DNA of 8,072 nucleotides from RGIG1668 sp045124495 (GCA_045124495.1 JBGVLX010000067.1:1-8072); one strand, 5' to 3'. Counted from the first letter of the stretch, positions 1-7,342 are shown. The notes: generated by a model from the letters alone, not told the origin. Numbers and translations are program-made.

Positions 1-79
1 CAAACCCATCCTGTTGAATTACTTTATGAAATTTTCCTGCCAAATATAATATTTTTGATAATGGATTATTTTTTGTCAT
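1..79 (-). CDS. Start of next gene in polysaccharide operon (partial, 5' end only)
   Basis: An ATG at 79-77 opens a reading frame that runs without a stop to the left edge. The 26 complete codons read MTKNNPLSKILYLAGKFHKV followed by IQQDGF. A GAGG ribosome binding site lies 8 bases upstream (91-88). The basic, aromatic N-terminus with no signal peptide resembles the lead-in seen before glycosyltransferase domains in such clusters, but no catalytic motif is in view, so the product cannot be named. It lies 152 bases downstream of the exporter permease in the same orientation, so it is probably part of the same polysaccharide locus. It may have an extra promoter of its own, given the longer gap. 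Confidence 0.6.
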   Translation of the reverse strand, partial: MTKNNPLSKILYLAGKFHKVIQQDGF

Positions 80-153
80 AGTAACCGCCTCAGTAACTCT
101 TCACTTCTCGTTCCTTAAATCTTCATTTCATTGCTAACTTCAACAATACAATC

Positions 154-165
154 TTTTACGTAAAA
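154..165. repeat. 12-bp perfect palindrome in intergenic gap
   Basis: The sequence ttttacgtaaaa is a perfect palindrome in the 152-base gap between the permease stop and the next gene. On the minus strand it overlaps a weak promoter-like pair, TTGTGA, 17 bases, TAAAAG, with four of six matches in each box. It could be a small operator for an internal promoter. A 12-bp AT-rich palindrome can also occur by chance, and no partner copy was seen elsewhere in the window. Confidence 0.3.
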
Positions 166-231
166 CTCTATGCTATCACAAGTTTCTATCCGTTATGCCA
201 TTTTTCATCATTACATGTATCTTTACCACTT

Positions 232-1020
232 CTACAAGACATCTGCAAAATGAGGTTTCAGTTTTTTAAATATCTTTGTTCCAAGGAACATCAATACAAA
301 AATCAATACCCAAAAGTAAACGGTCCATAAGCAATGATTCCATAACCACTCTTTGCTTAAAATGGATTCCCGGTATCCATTTACAATATAATACATCGGA
401 TTTAATTTAAGAATCCTCTGATACTTTTCACCAATCATAGTACTCTGCCACATAATCGGTGTCATCCACATTCCAATTTGTAACAAAATGTTAATTAGCT
501 GTCCCAAATCCCTAAAAAACACCATAATAGCACTGGTCATATAGGACACTGCCATAACAAGGCAAATCTGGCAAATCATATAATAACCAATCTGTAGCGC
601 ATAAACAGTAGGATAGTATCCGTAAAAACAACAAACAAGCACAAAAAACAGCACAAAAAATATATTTACAAATAATGCTGACAACACCTTAATAACCGGA
701 AGAATATCAATGTTAAATACCACCTTTTTTACCAGGTAACTATATTCCAGCAAACTATTAGTGGCTCCCATTAAGGCTTCGGAAAAATAAAACCATGGCA
801 CCAGGCCTGCAGTCAGCCACAATACAAAAGGAAACTCATCTACTGTTCCGTTACGAAATCCAACCTGGAAAACAAACCAATATACCAAAATGGTTACCAC
901 AGGTTGAACAAAAGCCCAGAAAATTCCAAGATAGGAACCGGCGAATCTCGTTTTAAAATCATTCTTTGCCAAACTAAATATTAATTTTCTATTTTTTTTC
1001 AAAATACCAAATATATTCAT
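232..1020 (-). CDS. wzm: ABC-2 type polysaccharide exporter permease (Wzm/TagG/RgpC-like)
   Basis: This is the membrane subunit of an ABC exporter that moves an undecaprenyl-linked polysaccharide or teichoic-acid-like polymer from the cytoplasm to the outer face of the membrane. The 262-residue length is normal for the family. There are about six hydrophobic segments, near residues 30-52, 64-85, 108-132, 142-166, 172-190 and 230-250. An amphipathic N-terminal stretch (KNRKLIFSLAKNDFKTRFAG) precedes the first. The family hallmarks LGIFWAFVQPV near 32-42 and the C-terminal KLKPHFADVL ending are present. The ATG at 1020 has GAGGT 5 bases upstream. It starts 26 bases after the glycosyltransferase gene and is presumably co-transcribed with it. 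Its ATPase partner is the first gene of the operon, so the usual adjacent permease-ATPase pair is split by 3.2 kb. The exact polymer cannot be told from the sequence. Confidence 0.92.
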   Translation of the reverse strand: MNIFGILKKNRKLIFSLAKNDFKTRFAGSYLGIFWAFVQPVVTILVYWFVFQVGFRNGTVDEFPFVLWLTAGLVPWFYFSEALMGATNSLLEYSYLVKKVVFNIDILPVIKVLSALFVNIFFVLFFVLVCCFYGYYPTVYALQIGYYMICQICLVMAVSYMTSAIMVFFRDLGQLINILLQIGMWMTPIMWQSTMIGEKYQRILKLNPMYYIVNGYRESILSKEWLWNHCLWTVYFWVLIFVLMFLGTKIFKKLKPHFADVL

Positions 1021-1046
1021 GGTTTACCTCATCTAAATATCCCGGA

Positions 1047-4000
1047 TTACTTTTCTGAAAAGTCAGCACGTTCCAAAGTCAGATTCGGGTTATAGAATTT
1101 ATCTCCTTTTTCAAGTTCATGCATCCAACGTCTCTTAAACTCTGCTACTTCCTGCTCAAAACGTTCTTTCTTTTCCGGAGCTTCGTCATCGCCTCTTGAC
1201 AAAGATTCATAATGATAAAGTGTTGCAAAAGGATTCATCACATTCAAATAGCCCGCTTTCAATGCCTTCATACACAAATCTACATCATTTAATGCAACAA
1301 CAAATGACTCTTCAAATCCACCAATTTCTTCAAATACCGATTTTCTTATCATCATGCAGGCAGCCGTTACTGCAGATACATCCTGGGCATAAAATAATCG
1401 TCCCATATAACCAAGATTATCTTTGGTGCACTTATAATGTCCATGTCCTGCTACGCCATGCGCGCCCATACCCAATATTATTCCCGCATGCTGAATCGTA
1501 TCATCCTCATAGAATAATTTTGCACCTACTGCTGCCACATCCTTACGCTGTGCATACATTAACATTTCCTGAATCCAATCTTTTTCTATTACTTTCACAT
1601 CATTATTCAAAAACAACAAATATTCTCCCGTAGCATGCTTCACTGCAAAATTATTGATTGCTGAATAATTAAATTCCTTGGTCCAATGCAAAATTCTAAT
1701 ATTGGTAATTTGTCCAAGTTCTTCATAGTAATCAAAAATTTCCGGTTCATCACTATTATTTTCCACAACCAGAATTTCATAATTTTCATAGGTGGTTTTA
1801 TTTCTGATGGAATTAATACAACGCTCTAAATCGGCTTTATGATTACAGTTTGGAATGATGATCGATACTTTTTTTGTTTCATTCAATTTATATTTTATTC
1901 TGTATATGGTTGGAAAAGCCGGACTACTTTCTACCTCACCATCTAGTCCATTACGCAATATATGCGCTTTTACTGCTCTTTTTCCTGCATCAATGGCATA
2001 GGCCTTAGAATTAATATCTGCAGCTACTGAATTCGGATGAGAACGCCAAAAATACAATATTTTAGGGATATGCACAATGTTCTCTGCCTGTTCCGTAAGT
2101 CTTAATATCATATCATGATCCTGACTGCCATCAAATTCATGGTTAAACTTTCCAGATTTTTCTAATAAAGAAGTTTTAAACACTGTAAAATGACAGATAT
2201 AATTGTTTGCCCTTAAATTATCGATACTAAAATCTGGTTTAAAATGCTTTGTAACCACGTGTTTGAGCTGTCCCTCAAACGTCAATTCATCTGTATATAT
2301 AAAGTCGGCATTTTGACCTTCTATCACTTTCATATTTTCAAACAACGCACTTGGGTGCAATAAATCGTCATGATCAAATAATGCAATGTAATCCCCGGTA
2401 GCCATATCAATGCAGGCATTTGTATTACCCGAAATCCCCAAATTTTCTTCCAGTTTCTTATATACAATTCTGGAATCTTTTTTTGCATATTTTCGACAGA
2501 TTTTTTCCACTTCTCCATGTTTTTCATCGCTTCCATCTGCCAGACATAATTCCCAATTTCCATATGTCTGTGCAATTACAGAATCGATCATCTCTTTTAG
2601 AAAGTTTTCCGGAGTATTATATAATGGTACAAGAATACTAAATTTAATTTTTTTAGAAAAACGTACTTTTCTTTGTTCTTTAGCTTCCTGCTTTGAAATT
2701 AAATAGTATCTTCCGTCCATTTTATCCTTTTGGTTTACCATTTCAATTGCCTGTTTCATGTTATGGTTTTTAATTCCCCATAAATAAACATATAGACGTT
2801 TTGTTAGGAAAAAACTTCTAAAAAACTTTTTCAATCCTCTCACACCAAACCGTAATGGCTTTGTTACCTTCCAAGATGTAGATGCAATAATTTCTTGATA
2901 CATTCCCAAATGTACTGCTGCACTTTGAGCATGGGCAGCTGCTTCCTGCTTATATCTGGTCACTTCTCTTTCCAGCTGGCGCATTAACATTTTATCTTTT
3001 TCCACGATTGCCTTAAATGCCAGCAATAATTCCACATCTTCCATACACCCAAATTCTGCAGTAAAGGTAACTTCTTTTTCTTCTCTTACATCAATGATAA
3101 TTTGTGGATCGTTGGTAAAAAAGAGGACCATATCTTCCACTTTCATTGATTTCGGACAAATATAACCCACATCTTCATTTTCCATGTTTTTAACTTGGAT
3201 ATTCGTAAGAACGGCACCTACTCCTTCTACAGGATCAATTCGAACTTCTTTTGTGTCTGAAGGTATGGTGATTTTATTTTCAGAATTTCCAAATTTGGTG
3301 AATGTTACTTGAAAATTTTTATTATTCTGCAATATTGACTTATGATTGCATTCGGAAAAACCTTCCTCACTTCTCCAATATACATTACTTACAGTATCTT
3401 TCTTTTTTTTCTGATTCCCAATTTGCTGCGTCACCCTTGCAAAATCATCCAATAACACATTCAACTTATGATACTTCTTTTCATGATCTGCTGTTTTTGA
3501 AAACAATGACTGTGCCAGACTCTGATAAAACGATTCCTTTTCACCTTTAAACAAAATATAAAAAGCCCTGTAATTCTGCTCAGACTGGTCATTTTCATAC
3601 ACATAACGATTATAAAACTTATCAATTTCTTCTCTATAGGAAATACTTTCCGGAATACCAACGGCTTCAAAATGTACTTTCATCAGTTGTTCCCATAAAT
3701 CAATATCTCCATGTTCAAAATTTACATATTGTATTTTTTGCCCCTCTAGGAACTGATTGATTTCCTTTTTATCCGGTAATCCATTGGCAATATGTTCATA
3801 CAACCAGATATAATCTTCTCCATATAATGTCTGATAATATCTGTTTGCTCTTTCTTCCACTTCACTGGTATACTCAGTAAAAAACGGAAAGCAAAACACT
3901 ACCGCATATTTTGATACCCGGTAAAGTTCGGTTAAAAATTTTTCTCTCAAATCCGACGGAATATGTTCAAAAACATCAGATGCCACTACAATATCATACT

Positions 4001-4247
4001 CATCATTTTTTACTTCTACCAGATTGGTAGCATCCGCAACAAAAAAATTCTCATCATTTTCAAAGCCTTCCGGCATACTGATGTCAGTATAAAAAATCTC
4101 GTCCTCCAAAAATTTTCCAAGATTTTTCTGGGCATTGGCTCCCACTTCAAGAATTTTAAGCTTCTCTATCTTCTCATTCGCTTTTATCTTTTCTGCAATT
4201 ACACTTATTGTTTTATATCTTTGATACTGATCAAATGTTACCTGCAT
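1047..4247 (-). CDS. Trimodular methyltransferase / GT2 / GT2 polysaccharide biosynthesis protein
   Basis: A 1066-residue cytoplasmic protein with no signal peptide. Residues 1-235 look like a class I SAM-dependent methyltransferase: ILEVGAN at 32-38 in the motif I position, an acidic D55 after strand 2, VADAT at 70-74, and IVVASDVFEHIP at 86-97. Motif I lacks the later glycines of the usual GxGxG. Residues 285-415 form a beta-rich linker domain, and 415-450 a charged helix, probably coiled coil. STSWKVTKPLR at 456-466 and a basic-aromatic patch (465-490) may touch the membrane. The first GT2 domain (about 535-740) has FSILVPLYNT, DHDD at 625-628 and QDHD at 709-712. The second (about 793-1015) has VSIIIPNCN, LFLNND at 878-883 in place of DxD, and NDVDLC at 987-992. 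Sugars and acceptors are unknown; the GT2 style is common in rhamnose-containing glycan clusters. The ATG at 4247 has GGAGG 8 bases upstream. It begins 16 bases after the ATPase gene. Confidence 0.9.
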   Translation of the reverse strand: MQVTFDQYQRYKTISVIAEKIKANEKIEKLKILEVGANAQKNLGKFLEDEIFYTDISMPEGFENDENFFVADATNLVEVKNDEYDIVVASDVFEHIPSDLREKFLTELYRVSKYAVVFCFPFFTEYTSEVEERANRYYQTLYGEDYIWLYEHIANGLPDKKEINQFLEGQKIQYVNFEHGDIDLWEQLMKVHFEAVGIPESISYREEIDKFYNRYVYENDQSEQNYRAFYILFKGEKESFYQSLAQSLFSKTADHEKKYHKLNVLLDDFARVTQQIGNQKKKKDTVSNVYWRSEEGFSECNHKSILQNNKNFQVTFTKFGNSENKITIPSDTKEVRIDPVEGVGAVLTNIQVKNMENEDVGYICPKSMKVEDMVLFFTNDPQIIIDVREEKEVTFTAEFGCMEDVELLLAFKAIVEKDKMLMRQLEREVTRYKQEAAAHAQSAAVHLGMYQEIIASTSWKVTKPLRFGVRGLKKFFRSFFLTKRLYVYLWGIKNHNMKQAIEMVNQKDKMDGRYYLISKQEAKEQRKVRFSKKIKFSILVPLYNTPENFLKEMIDSVIAQTYGNWELCLADGSDEKHGEVEKICRKYAKKDSRIVYKKLEENLGISGNTNACIDMATGDYIALFDHDDLLHPSALFENMKVIEGQNADFIYTDELTFEGQLKHVVTKHFKPDFSIDNLRANNYICHFTVFKTSLLEKSGKFNHEFDGSQDHDMILRLTEQAENIVHIPKILYFWRSHPNSVAADINSKAYAIDAGKRAVKAHILRNGLDGEVESSPAFPTIYRIKYKLNETKKVSIIIPNCNHKADLERCINSIRNKTTYENYEILVVENNSDEPEIFDYYEELGQITNIRILHWTKEFNYSAINNFAVKHATGEYLLFLNNDVKVIEKDWIQEMLMYAQRKDVAAVGAKLFYEDDTIQHAGIILGMGAHGVAGHGHYKCTKDNLGYMGRLFYAQDVSAVTAACMMIRKSVFEEIGGFEESFVVALNDVDLCMKALKAGYLNVMNPFATLYHYESLSRGDDEAPEKKERFEQEVAEFKRRWMHELEKGDKFYNPNLTLERADFSEK

Positions 4248-4263
4248 TTCCTATTCCTCCGAC

Positions 4264-5508
4264 TTACTGCATTACTTTCCATTCATGTTCCAAATAAAAC
4301 TGTCCCTCTGAAATGTATTCATTCGTAACCGTAAACTGTTCACAACCCATTTTATAATCAAAATTCACAAGTCCTTCATTGCTAAAAATCCCAACATCCA
4401 AAACATAATCTCCGCTCATAAGCGCAATTTTAGGAATCACATATCGAATCTTATGTTTTCCTCTTTTATTCGGCACTTCTATTTTATCCAAATAAGTATT
4501 CGGGCCAAAAATATACTGCTTTCTGTCCTTGGTGTAAATTGCTGCTCCTACTAGGAAATTGTCCACAATCTCATCATATATTTCATACTCTACCTGAACT
4601 TCTAAATTCTCAAAAGTATGGAAAAACTGTTTATTTATCTTTACATCCACAATACTGGCAACAATATCCTGATTCACTGGTGTTTTTAGGTCAGTTTCTT
4701 TTTCTGTTTCTTCTTTGTTCGTTTCTTCTTCCGCCTTTAAAACTTTTTCCCCATATTTCATGAAATTTTCGTATAAATCTACAATTTGACTGGCTTCTCC
4801 GTCTTCTTTTACCTGGCCGTTTTTTAACCAGACTGCTCTGGTACAAAATCTTTTAATCTGCTCTGTTGCATGGGACACAAACAATATGGTTGTCCCACTT
4901 TCTTTCAATTCTTTCATTTTCTCAATACATTTCACCTGAAATCTCATATCACCTACGGATAAAGCTTCATCTACAATCAGAATTTCAGGTTCCACATTTA
5001 TGGATACTGCAAAAGCCAGTCTGGCAAACATTCCGCTGGAATAGGTTTTCACCGGTTGATTCACAAAGTCACCAATATCTGCAAAATCTACAATCGCCTG
5101 CACCCTTTGCTTCATTTCCGCCTCGGTGTATCCCATCATGGTTCCATTTAAATAAATATTCTCAATTCCCGTATATTCCGGATTAAATCCTGCTCCTAGT
5201 TCTAACAACGCTGCAATCTTTCCATTTGTTTTTACTTCACCCTTTGAAGGATTCAAAACACCGGTAATAATCTTTAACAATGTGGACTTTCCAGAACCAT
5301 TGGTACCAACAATTCCTATGGATTCACCTTTTTTTATCTTTAAATTAATATCACTTAATGCATAGTGTTCATTATGATAAACTTTCTTTGTGATACTTAA
5401 TGCTTCTTTTAAACGGTCAATCGGTTTTTCGTACAAATGATAGACTTTAGACAATTGGTTAATCTCTATCATAATATCTTCTGTACCGGTTTCTTGTTGC
5501 TTCTCCAT
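4264..5508 (-). CDS. wzt: Polysaccharide ABC exporter ATPase with C-terminal glycan-recognition domain (Wzt-like)
   Basis: Cytoplasmic nucleotide-binding subunit that powers export of a lipid-linked polysaccharide through the permease encoded downstream. Counting from the chosen ATG (414 residues), Walker A is GTNGSGKST (68-76). The exporter-type segment LLELGAGFNPEYTG spans 101-114, the signature is YSSGM (156-160), Walker B with the catalytic Glu is ILIVDEAL (176-183), and the switch His is H213. A Lys/Glu/Thr-rich linker (about 252-278) leads to a beta-rich C-terminal domain (about 282-412). This matches the added domain that in Wzt of O-antigen systems binds the polymer end and gives export specificity. 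The ATG at 5508 is preferred because AGGAGA lies 6 bases upstream. A TTG at 5529 would add 7 residues but has no good site, and an ATG at 5472 is also in frame. First gene of its operon. Confidence 0.93.
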   Translation of the reverse strand: MEKQQETGTEDIMIEINQLSKVYHLYEKPIDRLKEALSITKKVYHNEHYALSDINLKIKKGESIGIVGTNGSGKSTLLKIITGVLNPSKGEVKTNGKIAALLELGAGFNPEYTGIENIYLNGTMMGYTEAEMKQRVQAIVDFADIGDFVNQPVKTYSSGMFARLAFAVSINVEPEILIVDEALSVGDMRFQVKCIEKMKELKESGTTILFVSHATEQIKRFCTRAVWLKNGQVKEDGEASQIVDLYENFMKYGEKVLKAEEETNKEETEKETDLKTPVNQDIVASIVDVKINKQFFHTFENLEVQVEYEIYDEIVDNFLVGAAIYTKDRKQYIFGPNTYLDKIEVPNKRGKHKIRYVIPKIALMSGDYVLDVGIFSNEGLVNFDYKMGCEQFTVTNEYISEGQFYLEHEWKVMQ

Positions 5509-5514
5509 ATATCT

Positions 5515-5520
5515 TCTCCT
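5515..5520 (-). promoter_or_regulatory. Ribosome binding site that fixes the ATPase gene start
   Basis: On the minus strand AGGAGA is followed by AGATAT and then ATG at 5508. This six-base spacing supports the ATG start (MEKQQETG) over the in-frame TTG at 5529, which lies upstream of this site. Confidence 0.8.
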
Positions 5521-5611
5521 AACTGACAACTTTGCAGCCTATCTTCTTTCCAAATTTTATTGCATTCAACCTTACTAATCCGGAAATTTATTTCAAGACA
5601 CTCTTCTTTTC

Positions 5612-5640
5612 ATCATAGCCTATTTTCAAGATAAAATCAA
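5612..5640 (-). promoter_or_regulatory. Sigma-A-type promoter of the polysaccharide export operon
   Basis: On the minus strand TTGATT (5640-5635) and TATGAT (5617-5612) are separated by exactly 17 bases. Transcription should start near 5605, leaving a leader of about 97 bases before the ATPase ATG. No strong hairpin or known leader element was seen in that leader. It lies just downstream of the metY terminator, so the operon is set up as an independent transcription unit. Confidence 0.75.
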
Positions 5641-5663
5641 CACTTTTCCTATTTAACAAGACA

Positions 5664-5715
5664 ATAAAATAAAAGAACAAAAAGAAGTTTTTTTACTTAC
5701 TTTTTGTTCTTTTTT
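5664..5715 (-). terminator. Intrinsic terminator after metY
   Basis: A perfect 14-bp inverted repeat (5671-5684 with 5700-5713, core gaacaaaaag/ctttttgttc) extends by three further pairs past a one-base bulge. The loop is about 8 bases. On the minus strand the stem is followed by TTTTATTTTATTG. The stem is unusually poor in G and C, but its length makes up for this. It ends metY transcription before the polysaccharide operon promoter. The near symmetry, with T runs on both sides, means it might also act in the other direction. Confidence 0.8.
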
Positions 5716-5804
5716 CACTAATATTTACAGGCATGGTCATACTATTCATTGAAGTTTCTGAATTTAATGAATTATCTACAACCACCTCCCAATTGTCTTT
5801 CCAC

Positions 5805-7088
5805 TTAAATCCCCTGAAATGCTTCTTCCAAGTCCGCAATGATATCTTCTGCATCTTCAATTCCTACAGAAAGACGAATCAAATCCGGTGAAACTCCGGC
5901 TTCTAGCAACTGTTCTTCTGTCATTTGTCTATGAGTATGGCTTGCTGGATGTAACAGGCAGGTCTGAGAATCCGCCACATGGGTAGCAATAGAAGCCAGT
6001 TTTAAGGAATCCATAAATCGGATGGAAATATCTCTTCCACCTTTTAAACCAAATGCCAATACTCCACAACTTCCTTCCGGGAAGTATTTTTGTCCTAATT
6101 CATAAGCTACATCAGTTTTTAAACCTGAATAACGCACCCAGGCAACCTTTTCATTGGAATTTAAGTATTCTGCAACCTTCTGGGCATTTTCAGCATGACG
6201 TTTCATACGTAAATGTAAGGTTTCCAAGCCAAGATTTACATAAAATGCATTCTGTGGTGACATTGTAGAACCCAAATCTCTCATTAATTGTGCCGTAGCC
6301 TTGGTAATATATGCCATCTTACCAAATTTTTCAACGTAAGTAATTCCATGATAAGAATCATCCGGCTGAGTCAGTCCAGGATATTTCTCTGCCACTGCCT
6401 TCCAGTCGAAATTACCACTGTCAACAACACATCCACCTACACTTACACCATGCCCGTCCATATATTTACTAGTAGAATGAGTAACAATATCTGCTCCCCA
6501 TTCAAATGGACGACAATGAATTGGTGTTGCAAAGGTATTATCTACAATCAATGGAACCTGATGAGAATGTGCGATTCTTGCAAATTTTTCAATATCCAAA
6601 ACATTCACTGTTGGATTGGAAATAGTTTCTGCAAACAACACTTTCGTATTTGGTAAAAATGCCTTTCCGATTTCTTCTTCTGAAGCATCCTGATCCACAA
6701 AAGTACAGGAAATACCAAACTTTTTCATAGTTACGCTAAACAAATTAAACGTTCCACCATAAATGGAAGTAGAAGCCACAATATGGTCTCCTGCTTCACA
6801 TATATTTAATACCGCAAACAAATTCGCTGCCTGACCGGAAGAGGTCATAATTGCTCCCACACCACCTTCTAAAGTGGCAATCTTCTTTGCTACTGCATCT
6901 ACGGTAGGATTTGCAAGACGAGAATAAAAATATCCCTCTTCTTCTAAGTCAAATAACTTTGCCATCTGGTCGCTGTTTTCATAAAGGAAAGTTGTACTCT
7001 GAATAATTGGTAATACTCTAGGTTCTCCCTTCTTTGCTTCGTATCCGCCATGAATACACTCTGTTCCCTTGCTATATTTTCTTGACAT
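5805..7088 (-). CDS. metY: O-acetyl-L-homoserine sulfhydrylase (MetY), PLP-dependent
   Basis: Cytoplasmic Cys/Met-metabolism PLP enzyme that makes L-homocysteine and acetate from O-acetylhomoserine and sulfide, the direct sulfhydrylation route to methionine. The 427-residue length is typical of MetY and longer than that of the roughly 380-400-residue cystathionine synthases and lyases. Visible hallmarks are YSRLANPTVDA (55-65), the phosphate-binding MTSSGQAA (81-88), DNTFATP (183-189), and the PLP lysine K208 in HSTSKYMDGHG (204-214). The MetY-type region PGLTQPDDSYHG lies at 237-248 and the C-terminal motif LLHPASHTHRQM at 378-389. The ATG at 7088 has GGAGG 6 bases upstream. It stands alone between two terminators with its own promoter. 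Methionine gamma-lyase and cystathionine enzymes are alternatives, but the length and the inserted region favour MetY. Confidence 0.93.
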   Translation of the reverse strand: MSRKYSKGTECIHGGYEAKKGEPRVLPIIQSTTFLYENSDQMAKLFDLEEEGYFYSRLANPTVDAVAKKIATLEGGVGAIMTSSGQAANLFAVLNICEAGDHIVASTSIYGGTFNLFSVTMKKFGISCTFVDQDASEEEIGKAFLPNTKVLFAETISNPTVNVLDIEKFARIAHSHQVPLIVDNTFATPIHCRPFEWGADIVTHSTSKYMDGHGVSVGGCVVDSGNFDWKAVAEKYPGLTQPDDSYHGITYVEKFGKMAYITKATAQLMRDLGSTMSPQNAFYVNLGLETLHLRMKRHAENAQKVAEYLNSNEKVAWVRYSGLKTDVAYELGQKYFPEGSCGVLAFGLKGGRDISIRFMDSLKLASIATHVADSQTCLLHPASHTHRQMTEEQLLEAGVSPDLIRLSVGIEDAEDIIADLEEAFQGI

Positions 7089-7122
7089 AATAATCCTCCA
7101 TTCCGTTTTTTGACTTTTTCAC

Positions 7123-7151
7123 AGTATACTACATTCTATATGTAAAATCAA
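7123..7151 (-). promoter_or_regulatory. metY: Sigma-A-type promoter of metY
   Basis: On the minus strand TTGATT (7151-7146) and TATACT (7128-7123) are 17 bases apart. The start point is expected near 7116, giving a leader of only about 28 bases. That is too short for an S-box or T-box element, so any methionine or cysteine control must act at the DNA level or elsewhere. Confidence 0.78.
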
Positions 7152-7192
7152 TTACGGAAAATTTTGAATCCGTTATAATATTCAGTTATAAC
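7151..7192. promoter_or_regulatory. Possible operator: inverted and direct repeats at the metY -35 box
   Basis: An interrupted palindrome (attacgga at 7151-7158, tccgttat at 7169-7176, one mismatch over 8 bp) touches the -35 box of the metY promoter. Just beyond are two direct copies of gttataa (7172-7178 and 7185-7191), the second part of a perfect 8-bp palindrome, gttataac. The layout is what one expects for an upstream-bound activator or a repressor touching the -35. No regulator is identified, and chance in AT-rich DNA remains possible. Confidence 0.4.
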
Positions 7193-7210
7193 CCTCACAA
7201 AAACAATCCC

Positions 7211-7257
7211 AAAAAAGCTGCAAACCAATATCGATAATGTTGGCTTACAGCTTTTTC
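7211..7257 (-). terminator. Intrinsic terminator of the lyase gene
   Basis: The outer stem aaaaagctg (7212-7220) pairs perfectly with cagcttttt (7248-7256). Inner pairs between ccaa and ttgg extend it past mismatches. On the minus strand the stem is followed directly by a run of six T. It separates the lyase transcription unit from the metY promoter region. Confidence 0.85.
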
Positions 7258-7286
7258 CAATCTCTCAATGATTCATAATACATCTT

Positions 7287-7331
7287 AAAGAACGTCACTA
7301 GCGTGAACAGGTGCCTCGTTTCAAGTCACCT
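7287..7331 (-). other. Two small hairpins in the 3' untranslated region of the lyase gene
   Basis: The left arm aggtg (7309-7313) pairs with cacct (7327-7331). Inside, minus-strand CTTG can pair with CGAG (one G-U) around a three-base AAA loop. Next to it, around 7290-7308, minus-strand TCAC and GTGA flank the loop GCTA. Neither has a T run, so they do not look like terminators. They may stabilise the transcript 3' end or simply be chance structure. Confidence 0.4.
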
Positions 7332-7342
7332 ATTTATAATGT

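Noticed and set aside
193..228. Eleven-codon minus-strand frame (MMKNGITDRNL) after the permease
   Set aside because: It is too short to support, has no convincing ribosome binding site, and has no visible partner or attenuator structure.
1196..1633. Plus-strand open frame of 145 codons
   Set aside because: It lies wholly inside the glycosyltransferase gene on the other strand. Its His/Leu-rich translation is typical of an antisense shadow, and no ribosome binding site or domain is seen.
3963..4328. Plus-strand open frame of 121 codons across the ATPase/glycosyltransferase junction
   Set aside because: It is explained by two well-supported minus-strand genes and their ribosome binding site. 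The translation is a low-complexity Ile/Leu/Phe/Tyr mixture.
5509..5529. Upstream TTG start for the exporter ATPase (7 extra residues)
   Set aside because: The AGGAGA site lies downstream of this TTG and is well placed for the ATG at 5508. The extra residues SVRRRY add nothing recognisable.
5745..5771. Inverted repeat ttcatt/aatgaa downstream of metY
   Set aside because: It has only six AT-rich pairs and a 15-base loop, so it is weak beside the true terminator a few dozen bases further on.
6288..6656. Plus-strand open frame of 122 codons
   Set aside because: It is antisense to conserved MetY coding sequence, which accounts for the bases. There is no promoter or ribosome binding site, and the composition is unlike a real protein.
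7089..7122. SAM riboswitch or T-box leader before metY
   Set aside because: The promoter leaves a leader of only about 28 bases, with no room for either structure.
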